From contig NC_068558.1 in NCBI RefSeq assembly GCF_022201045.2, forward strand, positions 41,063,501 to 41,127,500: DNA of 64,000 nucleotides, given 5' to 3'. Origin of the DNA: Citrus sinensis. Lineage: Eukaryota; Streptophyta; Magnoliopsida; Sapindales; Rutaceae. The notes beneath the pieces are model-generated. The model was not told where the DNA came from. It did no database searches and saw nothing but the letters and a program-made list of their open reading frames with translations. Below, in pieces: positions 25,204 to 35,884 of the stretch (position 1 is its first letter; the number at the start of each line of letters is the position of its first letter). A program made the translations under genes and the position numbers.

Positions 25204-26380
25204 TACACAAGACTAGTAAGTGAAATGTAAAATAAGTAGATTAATATAAGAGTGGTAAATAATGTTTTAAAATTACAAACAAAACAAACACTTATAAAAA
25301 TAACATAAAAATTATAAATCAACATTAAATTTTAATGTAAAAATAGTTTATTTATTTAATTTATTCAAGCAAAGAAAAACTTTACTCATCAATTGAAAAC
25401 AATGGGAATAAGTATTATTAATTGATTTAACCATGAATTTTATATTCATGTCAGGATATTTGTAAACTTTTTTTTTTCATTTTCTATCATAGTATTTGTT
25501 TACTATACAAGTTAATTAAGCAAACTTATTATTATTATTTATGTGGATCAAGCCAAAACAAAATAAATATGCATTTGAATATTACTAGACATATATGGAA
25601 TATTAATACAATTGAATCTAACTTTCAGTTTTATACATAATTCATCTAGTTTCCAATTTTACTTCTAATACTAAAAGATCATTTGAGGTTGCTATCGAGA
25701 AGGTTTAAAATGATGCAAAATCACTTATATCACAAATAAAATTGAAAAATATGAAAAAACATTTTCCAAAATTTGATTTTGAGAGTAAGTTTTATCCTTA
25801 ATAAAATTCCACATATATTATCACGTCTATTACATAACCACAAAAATATCATTATTTGATTTAGAAAAAAAAATAGTAAATATATAATGTAATCATTACT
25901 ATAGTGAGTTTTTATTTTTTATTTTTCAACAACTCTTCTAATATTTACTTATTTTACATTCATTTACAACTCTTCTATTTTACTTTTATAATTTATATGT
26001 TATTTTACACTTAATGTTGATTTACAAGTTTTATATCACATTTGTAAACAAGTTTTACTTTATATTTACATGTATTATGTTTTATTTACTCAATTCATCT
26101 TTTATTTTATACTTAATGCTGATTTACAAGTTTTATATTATATTGATATACGTTTTTATTTTATTTACCAATGATATATCAACTTACCATTGTTAATTTA
26201 CTTATTTTACCTTCAATTTGCAAGTCTTGTGTTCTATTTATATAATTTATTATGTTTTGTTTTGCATTTAATGTTGATTTATAAGTTTTATGTTAAATTT
26301 ACACATTATATTTTATTTACACAATTTATGTTCAATTATAGTATATTATAGAATGACTCATTCGACAATACAGTACAAAA
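25204..26380. repeat. AT-rich cluster of inverted and tandem repeats
   Basis: Sequence at 25204-25350 (ACACAAGACT, AATGTAAAATAAGTAGATTA, AAATCAACATTAAA) reappears as reverse complement at about 26000-26240 (AAGTCTTGTGTT, TTACTTATTTTAC, TTTAATGTTGATTTA). The right side holds at least three direct copies of CTTAATG(T/C)TGATTTACAAGTTTTAT-like units, at about 26010, 26110 and 26260. It could be a decayed fold-back element with internal amplification. Ends are undefined. Confidence 0.5.
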
Positions 26381-26677
26381 TTATAAACATAAATAGATGT
26401 ATCAAAAAGTCTTGTCAAAAAATGAATCCACCTTAATACGGACCTGTCTCATTGTTTTATAATTAAAGTTACACACTCTTACAATGAACTTAAAGAAATC
26501 GAATTCTCAACATCAATAATGAGTTGTCTATTACTAATAATAGTTTATTAAAAAAAATACAAAAATAAAGAAATATGACTAAATTGACTATGTAATTTTA
26601 TTTTATTTTTAAAAAGAAGCATCTTTATTACAAAAGCAATCTCAAAACATATATTTTTTGTAGTTACAAAAAATCAT

Positions 26678-26710
26678 GACCTAGTGGCGACCTAGTGGCG
26701 ACCTGGTGGC
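26678..26710 (+). repeat. 11-bp unit repeated three times
   Basis: GACCTAGTGGC is present twice head-to-tail and is followed by GACCTGGTGGC (one change). It is a small GC-richer minisatellite inside AT-rich intergenic DNA. Confidence 0.85.
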
Positions 26711-28050
26711 GTATGTACAAAATCATAATATTTTTACACTGATTACATAAATTCTGTGATCACAGACCACAGTAAAACCCTGAAACCGCCCAACGGGGTT
26801 TTTTACCAGAGGAAAAGAGGGAGGTAAAGAAAATGACTTTTTAATATAACGGCACGGGTTTAAGCCGAAAACGGTGGAATCAAATCATTGACACGTTCGT
26901 GCGATGCCTTCACCCCTCAGGCGAACCAGACTCCCGCATGTGAATGCCACGTGAACGTAGCTTGTTCACACAATTTTTACTCCAATGTCCAAATTACCCC
27001 TTATCTTTTACTCATTATTTTTTTTTCTTTTTAACTTCGCCAGATTTTGAAGTCTATCACGTATTGCGGATTGCTGCCCTCGCTTGACGTGTTTTTTCTC
27101 TCTCTCTTTTTTTTTTCCCCCCTCTCCAAACTATTGTTTCCAATTTTAACTAAATATTGTTTTATTACGAACATCAACTTAAAATTTAGGTTAGTTAGAC
27201 ACTTAGCCACTTCATCCTTAAAGTCAAAGTATTCATATCTATCTGTCTATGGTGAATAATTTTTTTATTTTTTAAACTACGAACAAGTTATCTTTTTTTT
27301 TTTTTTTAATTTTCCAATATCACTATTTATCCACTTTTACTTTAATTATTTCTTCTGCCTAAGATGATCAATTTAAATTAAAAATGGGATTTTGAAATTA
27401 TTTACTAAAAATCATGATTGTTCTTTTGACGTATTTGAATAAAGTTTATTTGAAAATATTAATGTATAAAAAAAAAATGTGCTGGAAGATTACGACAATG
27501 GAAATGTCGTCTCTGGTAAAATGCTCTGATTCAATCAATCATCAGCAAATGCGGTTCGTACGTTGGCAATGGAACTCGTGATCACACAACCGTGAAATGT
27601 CCTTCATTTGGGAGTCCACGTTAATCGCATGTGGGTCCATGTTGAGTGCTTTTGTGCTTTACAATTGAAATAGACAGACAGACTGATGACCTGACAATTT
27701 CGAGCCTGATAAAGCCCCTTCATCAACTTGATCAGAAGGACAGCTATTAATAGAAAAAAGCAGACTAGTACTAATCGAGAAGTCAAACAGATAAAAACTA
27801 AAACTAAATAATCCAATCTCCTAATTCACTAAATTATTTTATTTCTATTGGTATAATTAATTGATTGATTAATCAAACATGGCTTAATAATTAAATAGTT
27901 TCAACAGTGTAAGTTGAACCACGTGTCAAGCAAAAGCAACCATCATTTATTATAATTTTTTTTTTCGAAAAAGGAAAAATCAAAAAACACAAGGCAAGTT
28001 GATGCCAACAGGATCTGATCCGGAAGGGTAACCGAGTCATTTCGCAGTCA
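26711..28050. other. Intergenic and distal promoter region before the cysteine oxidase gene
   Basis: Mixed composition with homopolymer T runs. CACGTG G-box cores occur at about 26948 and 27922. No coding exon is supported. Confidence 0.4.
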
Positions 28051-28092
28051 TGCATGCCTCAATCCGGATTGCCTGCCCGCCCCCACGTTGGA

Positions 28093-28103
28093 AAACCAGG
28101 GAC
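28093..28103 (+). promoter_or_regulatory. Near-match to the hypoxia-responsive promoter element
   Basis: AAACCAGGGAC matches 10 of 11 positions of the published HRPE consensus AAACCA(G/C)(G/C)(G/C)GC. It lies about 370 bases before the cysteine oxidase ATG. Function is inferred. Confidence 0.4.
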
Positions 28104-28255
28104 GCATCGATAAGCAGTTTCAACACCCAAAACACAAACTTGGGGGCGGGAATTGCAAAACGAAATAACAGCTTTTGCTTTTGCTTTAATATTTTTCCGT
28201 TTGTTTTCTTAAAAAGAAAGAAAAAAAAAAAAAATACTCCCAGTTCCACAATAGA

Positions 28256-28266
28256 GCCCCTGGTTT
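28256..28266 (-). promoter_or_regulatory. Hypoxia-responsive promoter element, exact consensus match
   Basis: The minus strand reads AAACCAGGGGC, a full match to the HRPE consensus AAACCA(G/C)(G/C)(G/C)GC bound by group VII ERF factors. It lies about 200 bases before the ATG at 28469 of a gene family whose PCO1/PCO2 members are known to be hypoxia-induced. Confidence 0.6.
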
Positions 28267-28468
28267 TGCCTATTTCTTTAATCCTTTTACGCAGACTCAT
28301 GATAAATATCTCCATCTATCAGTCGGTCCATACGGTTTCCTTCCATCACCAACCCCACCAACGAAAACAAAAAAACAAACCCCCTCTTCAGAAATATATT
28401 TATAATTTTCTTTTTCTATTGAATTAACCTTGTTGGGTATAATTTGCTAATTAATCAAAGATCGATCT

Positions 28469-30869
28469 ATGACGACGGAAGCGGTCAGCAAGGTTGGATA
28501 TGCGCATAGTAAGGTTGCTATGAAGAAGAAGAGCGGTTATCGTAGTCGATGCAGGAGAAGAAATCACGACAGATATGCACCCGATAATAAAACGGTGCCG
28601 ATGGTGCTGCAGCGTCTGTTTCTTTCTTGCAAAGACGTCTTCACAGGCCCTGGAACCGTTCCCGCTCCTTCTCATGTCCAAATGTTGTGCTCTATTCTTG
28701 GTAAGTGTTTTTTTTTCTTACACTTCATCATTTCTGGTCCAATTTTCTTGTTTTTCATTTGGCCGCTGCACTCGCATGACATGTATGTTGTGAAATCTGA
28801 ACCCATCATCATCCTTCATCCATGCACATATATATTATCAGTCATGAGAAATTTTGAATCAGCCATTCAAAAAAAAAAAAGAAAAGAAAAAAAGAAAAGG
28901 AAAGATTCAATATTATCAAATCAATACCATTTTGTTTCATGAGATAATCTGTGAAGGATGGGAAAGGAGCACTGCTCCTTAATTCATTTCATGTCACGTC
29001 TGTGTTTCAATCAATTGTAATAATACATATAGCCACGTAAAAAGCAAGGGGCAATACTCTTTACAGCACGAAAACCTTCTCAAAAAAGGGACTTTACTTT
29101 ATTGGCAGTAATGAATTGTTTTGAGCAATTCAATTCATCAGTGCACTTATCATGTTTACGTAGTTTGTCAATTTGGTTCCGGTTTTTGGTTCTTTTTATT
29201 GGATTCAGTGCCGAAATGTCATGTGTGTTCATAGGACGTACTGGTAAAAGGATTAGAAATCTGTACTGGATTTTTTTTTTTTTTGGGTTTTTTTTTGGGG
29301 TGGATGGGGTTATGGATCTAAGTGGATGGTACCAATTTTCAAAAATGTAGTTTAATTAACTTCCCAGTTGAAATTACAAAACCAAACCATCCGAAATGGA
29401 TTCTTCGAGAAAAGGTGGGTGCAGAAAAGAAAGTGGTTGCTTCTAGGTGAATCCAGATTTTTTTCACGCGGACACATGGTACCTTTTGGTTGATTACCCA
29501 GCCACAGTGTTGCTTGAGGGGACAAAAATATCATATTTGTTTTTTGTTTTTTTTCCAAATTCCTTTTTAATTCGGAACTCAATCTCATGGGATCCTACTC
29601 AGCAGCCATTGTGATGATTTTTCTCACCAGACGACGCAAAAATCTTTGCATTAGAAAGGATACATAAGCACATTTGCCTACTGTTGCTACGTGTACTTGT
29701 GCAATGGTTTGGTTGCAAAACTGGAAGCATTGGCACATTATATATATGTGTGTGTGTGTGTGTTTTTTTTAATATGTATAAATGCATGGATCATGACACT
29801 TGGCTAAGTTAAAATTTCCATTTTCTCGTGATCATAAAGATTGCAAGTGACTCAAACAAGCTTTTCTTTTTCTTTTTAAATTTATTATGCTACAGATGAT
29901 ATGAAGCCAGAGGATGTTGGGCTTAGCAGTAAGTTACAGTTACTTAGTGCCAAAGATGCAATGAAAGGGACGCCAATTGTCACATCCACTACAATATACA
30001 AATGCCAGAATTTTTCGGTAAAGACATAGGCTATTCATATTGGGCTAAATTAAATTCTTTTATTATCTTATACTAATTTGTAAACCATAGTGCAAATTTG
30101 ATTTAGAACTTGATAGATTACCTTTTGGATTCTCTTTTGTGCAGTTGTGTCTTTTCTTTCTTCCTCCAACTGCTGTGATCCCCTTGCACAACCATCCGGG
30201 AATGACTGTTTTTAGCAAGCTTTTGCTGGGGACAATGCACATAAAATCGTACGATTGGGTCGATCCTGTTGACGCAAACGATTCTGCAGCCCCCACAAAA
30301 CGTGAGTACCGCTTACCTTATACATATATGTCCATGTATAATGCACACACAAACACACACACACATATCAAAACAACTCAATAACTTGAGTGTGCTGGCT
30401 CGGACTAGGATGATCATTTGTGACCGAAAGTGATGATTTAATTAATTTGCAGCGCGATTGGCGAAGTTGGTAGCCGACAGTGATTTCACAGCACCTTGCA
30501 ACACTTCTGTACTATATCCAACAACAGGAGGCAATATCCATGAATTCACAGCCATTACGACATGTGCCGTGCTCGATGTGCTTGGACCTCCCTACTCTAA
30601 GGACGATGGTCGGGACTGCTCATATTACAAGGAGTTGCCACTTCCCGCGGTTCCAAGTAAGCGAAACAAAACCTCTTTTAAACCTTAGAGTAGCGCTTTC
30701 AGAGATCTTACCAATTAAACCCACCGATTTTGTTCATGCAGATGGAGAGAATCAGGAGGCAAAAGAGGATGATGGTGGTGAGAGTTGTAGGTGGTTGGAA
30801 GAGATTGGGGTGCCAGAGAACTCACACATGGATGAAATTGAGTACTTGGGACCGCAGATAATTGAGTAG
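28469..30869 (+). CDS. PCO: Plant cysteine oxidase (PCO1/PCO2-like thiol dioxygenase), 5 exons, about 280 aa
   Basis: Exons: 28469-28700, 29896-30017, 30145-30301, 30453-30656, 30742-30869. The protein has a basic N-terminus ([19 protein letters not shown]) and then a cupin-fold dioxygenase. The iron-binding histidines are visible as [10 protein letters not shown] (His-x-His) and GGNIHEFTA (third His). Other family blocks are [25 protein letters not shown] and the C-terminal [19 protein letters not shown]. Plant cysteine oxidases use O2 to oxidise the N-terminal cysteine of group VII ERF factors and so mark them for the N-degron pathway; they are the plant oxygen sensors. Length is normal. 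The candidate HRPE sites upstream suggest membership of the hypoxia-induced PCO1/2 class rather than PCO3-5. Confidence 0.93.
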
Positions 30870-32760
30870 TAGCTGTAACTAGCTTCAGCCCACAGTCGCT
30901 TGATAGAAAAAAAATGTCAACGCATTATCTTCTTTTGTTTCATAGCTAGTCAATGGTTTGTATTTATATATACACATATATTACGTTGTTTCCTGACCTG
31001 AGTTTTCACTATGTTAATGGCAAAATTTCATTTCTTTTTCTTTTTTCTCTTTAATCTCGGTATCTTTTATAACTTGATTACTTGAGTACACTGTACCATT
31101 GAAATCATGGTTCATGCCACAGTTCCCTTAGAGGAAGGTCCAAACCCGGCTTAGGAGAAATGGAGGTTTGGGCTGTCGAGCGCGCCGAGAAGTGCTTAAT
31201 ATTACATCAATGGGCCGGGCTTGAAACCGAATACTACACATTTCCATAGAGGCAATCCTGATCAGTAATTAACTTGGGATTTTGCATTCAATGATTGCCA
31301 CAATAATTTCAGCAAACTTTTCAGAAGAACCTTAATTGATAATTGTCATTTTGCAATCATAGGTTAGTTGATAGATATACTATGGGCCCTGAAAATTAAT
31401 CAAAATATCAAACATTGTATGCTTCTAGGTTGGAAATTTCTCAAAATAATAGAAAAATAACCTCAAAATCAATATTTACATGTGAAGATCTGTTTCGTTA
31501 ACAAGTGCGATGGGCTAAACGGAGGGAGCCAGGAATTTTAAGCTGTTCATATTTGACGCCCTAATTTTGGGGTTTTCTAAAAGGGAAAAACTTTTGAGCT
31601 ACTCACTAGCTTATACCTTGACTTAAACAGTCTGCGTAATTACTAATTAGTAGCCATCAATAACTGTCAAAAATCAATTTTGAATTTCGATATTTTTGAA
31701 CGCATTGGTGTTATGTGTTTCTCTATACGCGTTAGTAAATTTGAGATGGTGTAAATTTGTAATACACTAATAATATCTTCTTCATTTTTCTTTCTTTTTC
31801 CCTTTTTTTTCCCCCAAAGAATCTGATTCAATATATTTTGAAATCAATCCAATCTATTTCTATAAATTAACAAGATCAAATGGACTATCCAATGTTCATT
31901 CACTAGGAATGTCATAAAGGTCCCTCTAAACTAGAAAGTTACTCAAATCTATGGCCAAAATAAAGTCTTCTTATAATTAAAGAAACAACCCATCTTTTTT
32001 TAAGATCTTCTGACAATGAATTTTCAATTATGATGGGGTTTGAAGTTTTGAAATTTTCTAAGAATTATTAACAACTGAAAAGAGAAAGCAAAAGAAAAAG
32101 GACGATGTGATATGGCGTGGGACATGGACTTCCCACCACCTTTGCATTGCCATCATGCATAAAAAAAAGCTCTCAATTTTATGCTTAGCTTGTTCTTGTC
32201 TTCTTTCTTTTATCACTTCTTTATTACGTGGGTCTTGAATTCTCAATAGTTTCTAATTGTTACAAAACTCCATGAAAATTGCTTTCCCTATTGTAATACC
32301 TCCATTAAGGAGAATGATGGGTTAAAAATGTACCGACAGATACTGGAAAATTATTGAATGAAGTAATCAACATGATTGTTCACTGACAATATTATATATT
32401 TACGGAATAATGATAGCTGATTGCTTTGGATTGTTTTAGATGTGGTATTAGCCTACTGAGCATATTGGTATATATTATTATTATTATTATATGAAATACA
32501 ATTGCCTTTTTTATTAGCAAAAGACTTTCGGTTAAGATTTTGCTTAATTACACGATTGCATCGTGATTGTTTTTAAGCTTCATCATTCAATTCCAAAACT
32601 TAACGTAACAAAAGACCTTAGTAACAATACTATTTTAATACCCTTTTTTTTTTTCCCAGTCACGTGAGTGTATATGATCTCCATATCTTTGGTACTATAT
32701 CTAAAAAAAATTTCCAATCAAATTAATTAGCAACCGCAGCTACATTTAAGAAAAGTGTTA
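30870..32760. other. Intergenic region downstream of the cysteine oxidase gene
   Basis: No coding exon supported. A short GC-richer piece at about 31130-31230 and several homopolymer runs are the only visible structure. Confidence 0.4.
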
Positions 32761-32765
32761 TGAGC

Positions 32766-32935
32766 CGTTAGGATTTAATCTAGTAGTTAAAACACAACCC
32801 TCACAATTGTGAGATTATGCGTTCGAACCGTCACAACAACACATTGTGGAGGTTTAATTTTCTTCTCCAATTTGAGTGAAAAGCAGTCTCATAAAAATAC
32901 GGGTTGTCTTTATCCCATAATTATTTGATTGTAAA
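32766..32935 (+). repeat. Candidate tRNA-derived SINE
   Basis: The segment contains GCGTTCGAACCGTC, a good match to the RNA polymerase III B box, at about 32819. About 45 bases before it lies TAGTAGTTAAAAC, a degenerate A box. This spacing and the unrelated 3' part resemble plant tRNA-derived SINEs. I see no cloverleaf, clear tail or target duplication, so the limits are approximate. Confidence 0.45.
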
Positions 32936-33007
32936 TATCAGTGTACTAATGTCATGAAATACAAGTAAATATGAGTTGGTCCAGTTGGAATATGAGCAAT
33001 AATGTCG

Positions 33008-33027
33008 TATATATATATATATATATT
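33008..33027. repeat. AT dinucleotide microsatellite
   Basis: About ten TA units in a row within intergenic DNA. Confidence 0.9.
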
Positions 33028-33040
33028 TTTTCAAAAAGCA

Positions 33041-33327
33041 AAGTGTTGTGCAATCCACTTGATATTACGACAATCACTCGCACACTAATGAACAACTAGT
33101 AAATTCATTCACTACAGAACAGAATTTAAAAGAAATAACACCTCAAATCATAAATATTTAAAAAGAATCATTTGAAAAAAATCTTAAAAAGTGTTCGGCA
33201 ATCCACTTGTCATTGAAACAATCACTCACACACCACTGATCAACTTTAATTTTGTTCACTATGCCGAGAAATAGAATTTAAAAATAACAACACCTCAAAA
33301 TCATACATATTTGAGAAGAATCACATG
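33041..33327 (+). repeat. Two-copy tandem repeat, unit about 148 bp
   Basis: AAGTGTTGTGCAATCCACTT at 33041 recurs as AAGTGTTCGGCAATCCACTT at 33189. The copies stay alignable throughout (GACAATCACTCGCACAC against AACAATCACTCACACAC; ATAACACCTCAAATCAT against CAACACCTCAAAATCAT). Identity is about 75-80% by eye. No coding content. Confidence 0.75.
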
Positions 33328-33329
33328 AA

Positions 33330-34850
33330 AATTGAGCAGGTCAAATAGTTGTGTATAGAACAAATTTTTTCATGAGACAGGCTGGATAGCAAGAAATGGA
33401 AGCCAACTGTGAGTTTCGGTCTTTCATAGAATTTGGCCCTGACGTGATCACATTCACTATTCACGTACCCATATTATCATCCCAGTGGGCACTGGCACTG
33501 CTGAGTGCTGCCCCAATAGAACAAAAAAAAAAAAAAGAAAAATAATCATTCCCACTTGCTCAATATTTTATTCTTTTCATTTTAATTGTCTTTTTCCCAA
33601 GTAAATAAAAACCTTTTATGCATTTAATTTTGCTTGTCTGGTGGATGAGGTGGTTCATCACGTTCAAATGTTCAATCAATGACCATTTTATCGCAAATTC
33701 CATTGCTTATAATTGTTGGAACCAAACAAATCCCTGGTGCCTGCACTAACACCTTAGCTTAATTTTCAATTAAGGCGGTTTTCAACAACTTATTCAACTT
33801 TATTTTTAAAGAAAAAGAAATCCAAGTGTTTTTCTCACAAATTGATTGCTTAAAAATACTTAAGAAAATTACCTACAAATAAATTAACGATAAACATTTA
33901 GTACTAACTTATGATTTTTTTTTTGGGGGGTGGGGTTCTAATAAAATTTGGATTATTTGGGTTTTATATCTGAGAAAAGTTCAGTTACAACGATTGACAA
34001 CTATATACCCTTAAATAACTATTCTCTAATTTGGATATTTTTATATCTTAATGAGTTCGTGTTGATTTGCCAATCTTACAAGTCTTTATTTTACAAAATA
34101 TGGATATTTAGATTGAAAAAAAATATATATATCTATGACAGTATGAGTAGTGTATATATTATACAAGATATTTTAAAATTTAATACTTTAGTTGAGAAAT
34201 GCCATCACCCTCAACTACTCGGTTCCAAGAATATTATTGCGTTATTTAATATTCTGTTATCAATTGCTTTATTAGGAAGAAATAATGAAAATGGGACATC
34301 CATTGCTAAAGTACAACACAACATTGTTGACAAGTGAGTCCCTTGAAGTGACTACTATTTTTTTTTCTTCCTTAATAAAGGACGAGCTATCAGCTATGTG
34401 TATGTGGTTTTGCCGTGCAACCCAAGTTTCAATGTCTGTATCATTTATAGAAACATCTGTAAATTTTAAGAATCCAGAGGGCTAAAAAATTCTTTCTTTT
34501 TTTGCTTTCGTAATTTTTCATCTGTGAGGATTATTTGTTAATATAGGAATTTTCATCCCTCCTGAATATTTCCAACATGCTTCTCAAATTGCATGAGTGT
34601 TGGATTCATCAACTTATTATTATTATTATTATTTGTTTTTTTTTTATCATCAATTGATGTGCAAAAGGGTGATGTTATAAGTTATCACGACCTCTTGAGA
34701 AAAAAAAAAAAAAAAAAAACTTTAAACTCAACGCGAAATGAAAAATGTAAGGAATCAAATCGAATTGTCAAAATGAAATGAGAGGCGAACAATTTTTACT
34801 GTTAAGAAAAGAAGCAAAGGCGCCAAAAGCAACGGACGGAACATAAAAGT
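33330..34850. other. Intergenic region before the receptor-like kinase gene
   Basis: AT-rich. The longest open frame (33948-34337) has low-complexity codon use and no recognisable domain, and I do not treat it as a gene. Confidence 0.4.
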
Positions 34851-35884
34851 GGGTCCCACGTTTCGGAGGGACAAAACCAGAGAAAGCCAAAGCCCACCCC
34901 ACAACGAAAGTGATGCCAAAGCTTACAATTTGTATTACCTTAAAAATTCTGTTCGGTTCATTTAAATTTTATTATTAAATCATTTTCAAAATTCCAAATT
35001 TTATAACCAAAAAATTCGCTGCATGCAGCGAGAAAGCAGCAAGTGAAGAATAAAGGGTTCCCCCCGTCAGCAAGAATCTTTTCTTTTTTTCGCTTTTTTT
35101 TTTCCCCTTTGTTTTTTAAGAAAGCAAAAATTAAGAGAGCATTAGTTTTGCTGTCATGATAAGTATGGTGTTCAAGAGAGAGTGTCGGCTAGTGGGAAGT
35201 GTTTTGTCATTCAGTCATTGTGTTTGCAATTTTCTTTTGAACCCGTGTCAATAAAATGTCTTGGCTTGTGAACAGAAACTGAAATTGAGCTTCTTTGTGT
35301 GTCAGTGAGATTTACAGTGTCTGTGCATTGAATGTATGGTTGCTAAATTTTTGCTTTTTTCTTCTTCTTCTTTTCTTTTTTTCCCCCCGAAGAGGATAGT
35401 CAAGAAATATGAAGAGATTATGACTTGAGAAATTTTTTTTTTTTTTTTATTTGAAGTGATGATCTGAATTAACTGGGCTTTGGTTTATATGGTAGAAGTT
35501 TTGTTCTGTTTTGTGAGGGGATTTCTTCATGAGTTAGGCAAGGAATTAATTCGTTTTGAAGTCAGAATTTATGTGTTCAAAGTTAGTTTCAAGTGACCTT
35601 TCTAAAGTCTTTAAGGTATATTGTTGGAAATTAGCTGGCTTTTTTGTTCAATCAGTCTCTCAAGAGGTAAGCTCCTTATGATCCTTTAGAAGTTTTTAGT
35701 TATGATAATGTCGAATGATAAATTATCTGTAATTTGTATAATGTTTGCAGAGTTTCTGTTGATCTTGGGAGCTGGCGCTTCTGTAATTGAGAAGCTAGAG
35801 GCATCACTCTGTTATCCCAGCGGATTTTTAAAAGCTCTAGAATCCCTTTGTGATTTTCTCTAGTGTTCGTTTTTCTATGCATTG
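34850..35884 (+). promoter_or_regulatory. Promoter and long 5' leader of the receptor-like kinase gene, with a probable leader intron
   Basis: A GT..AG pair with good context (AG/GTAAGC at 35667 and TTTGCAG ending at 35750) suggests a leader intron of about 84 bases. It ends about 134 bases before the ATG. Pyrimidine tracts around 35080-35110 and 35350-35390 are typical of plant leaders. The transcription start cannot be fixed. Confidence 0.4.

Noticed and set aside
33948-34337. 129-codon open frame in intergenic DNA
   Set aside because: AT-driven composition rich in Ile, Tyr, Leu and Asn, no domain, no good start context, and it lies between repeats; probably chance.
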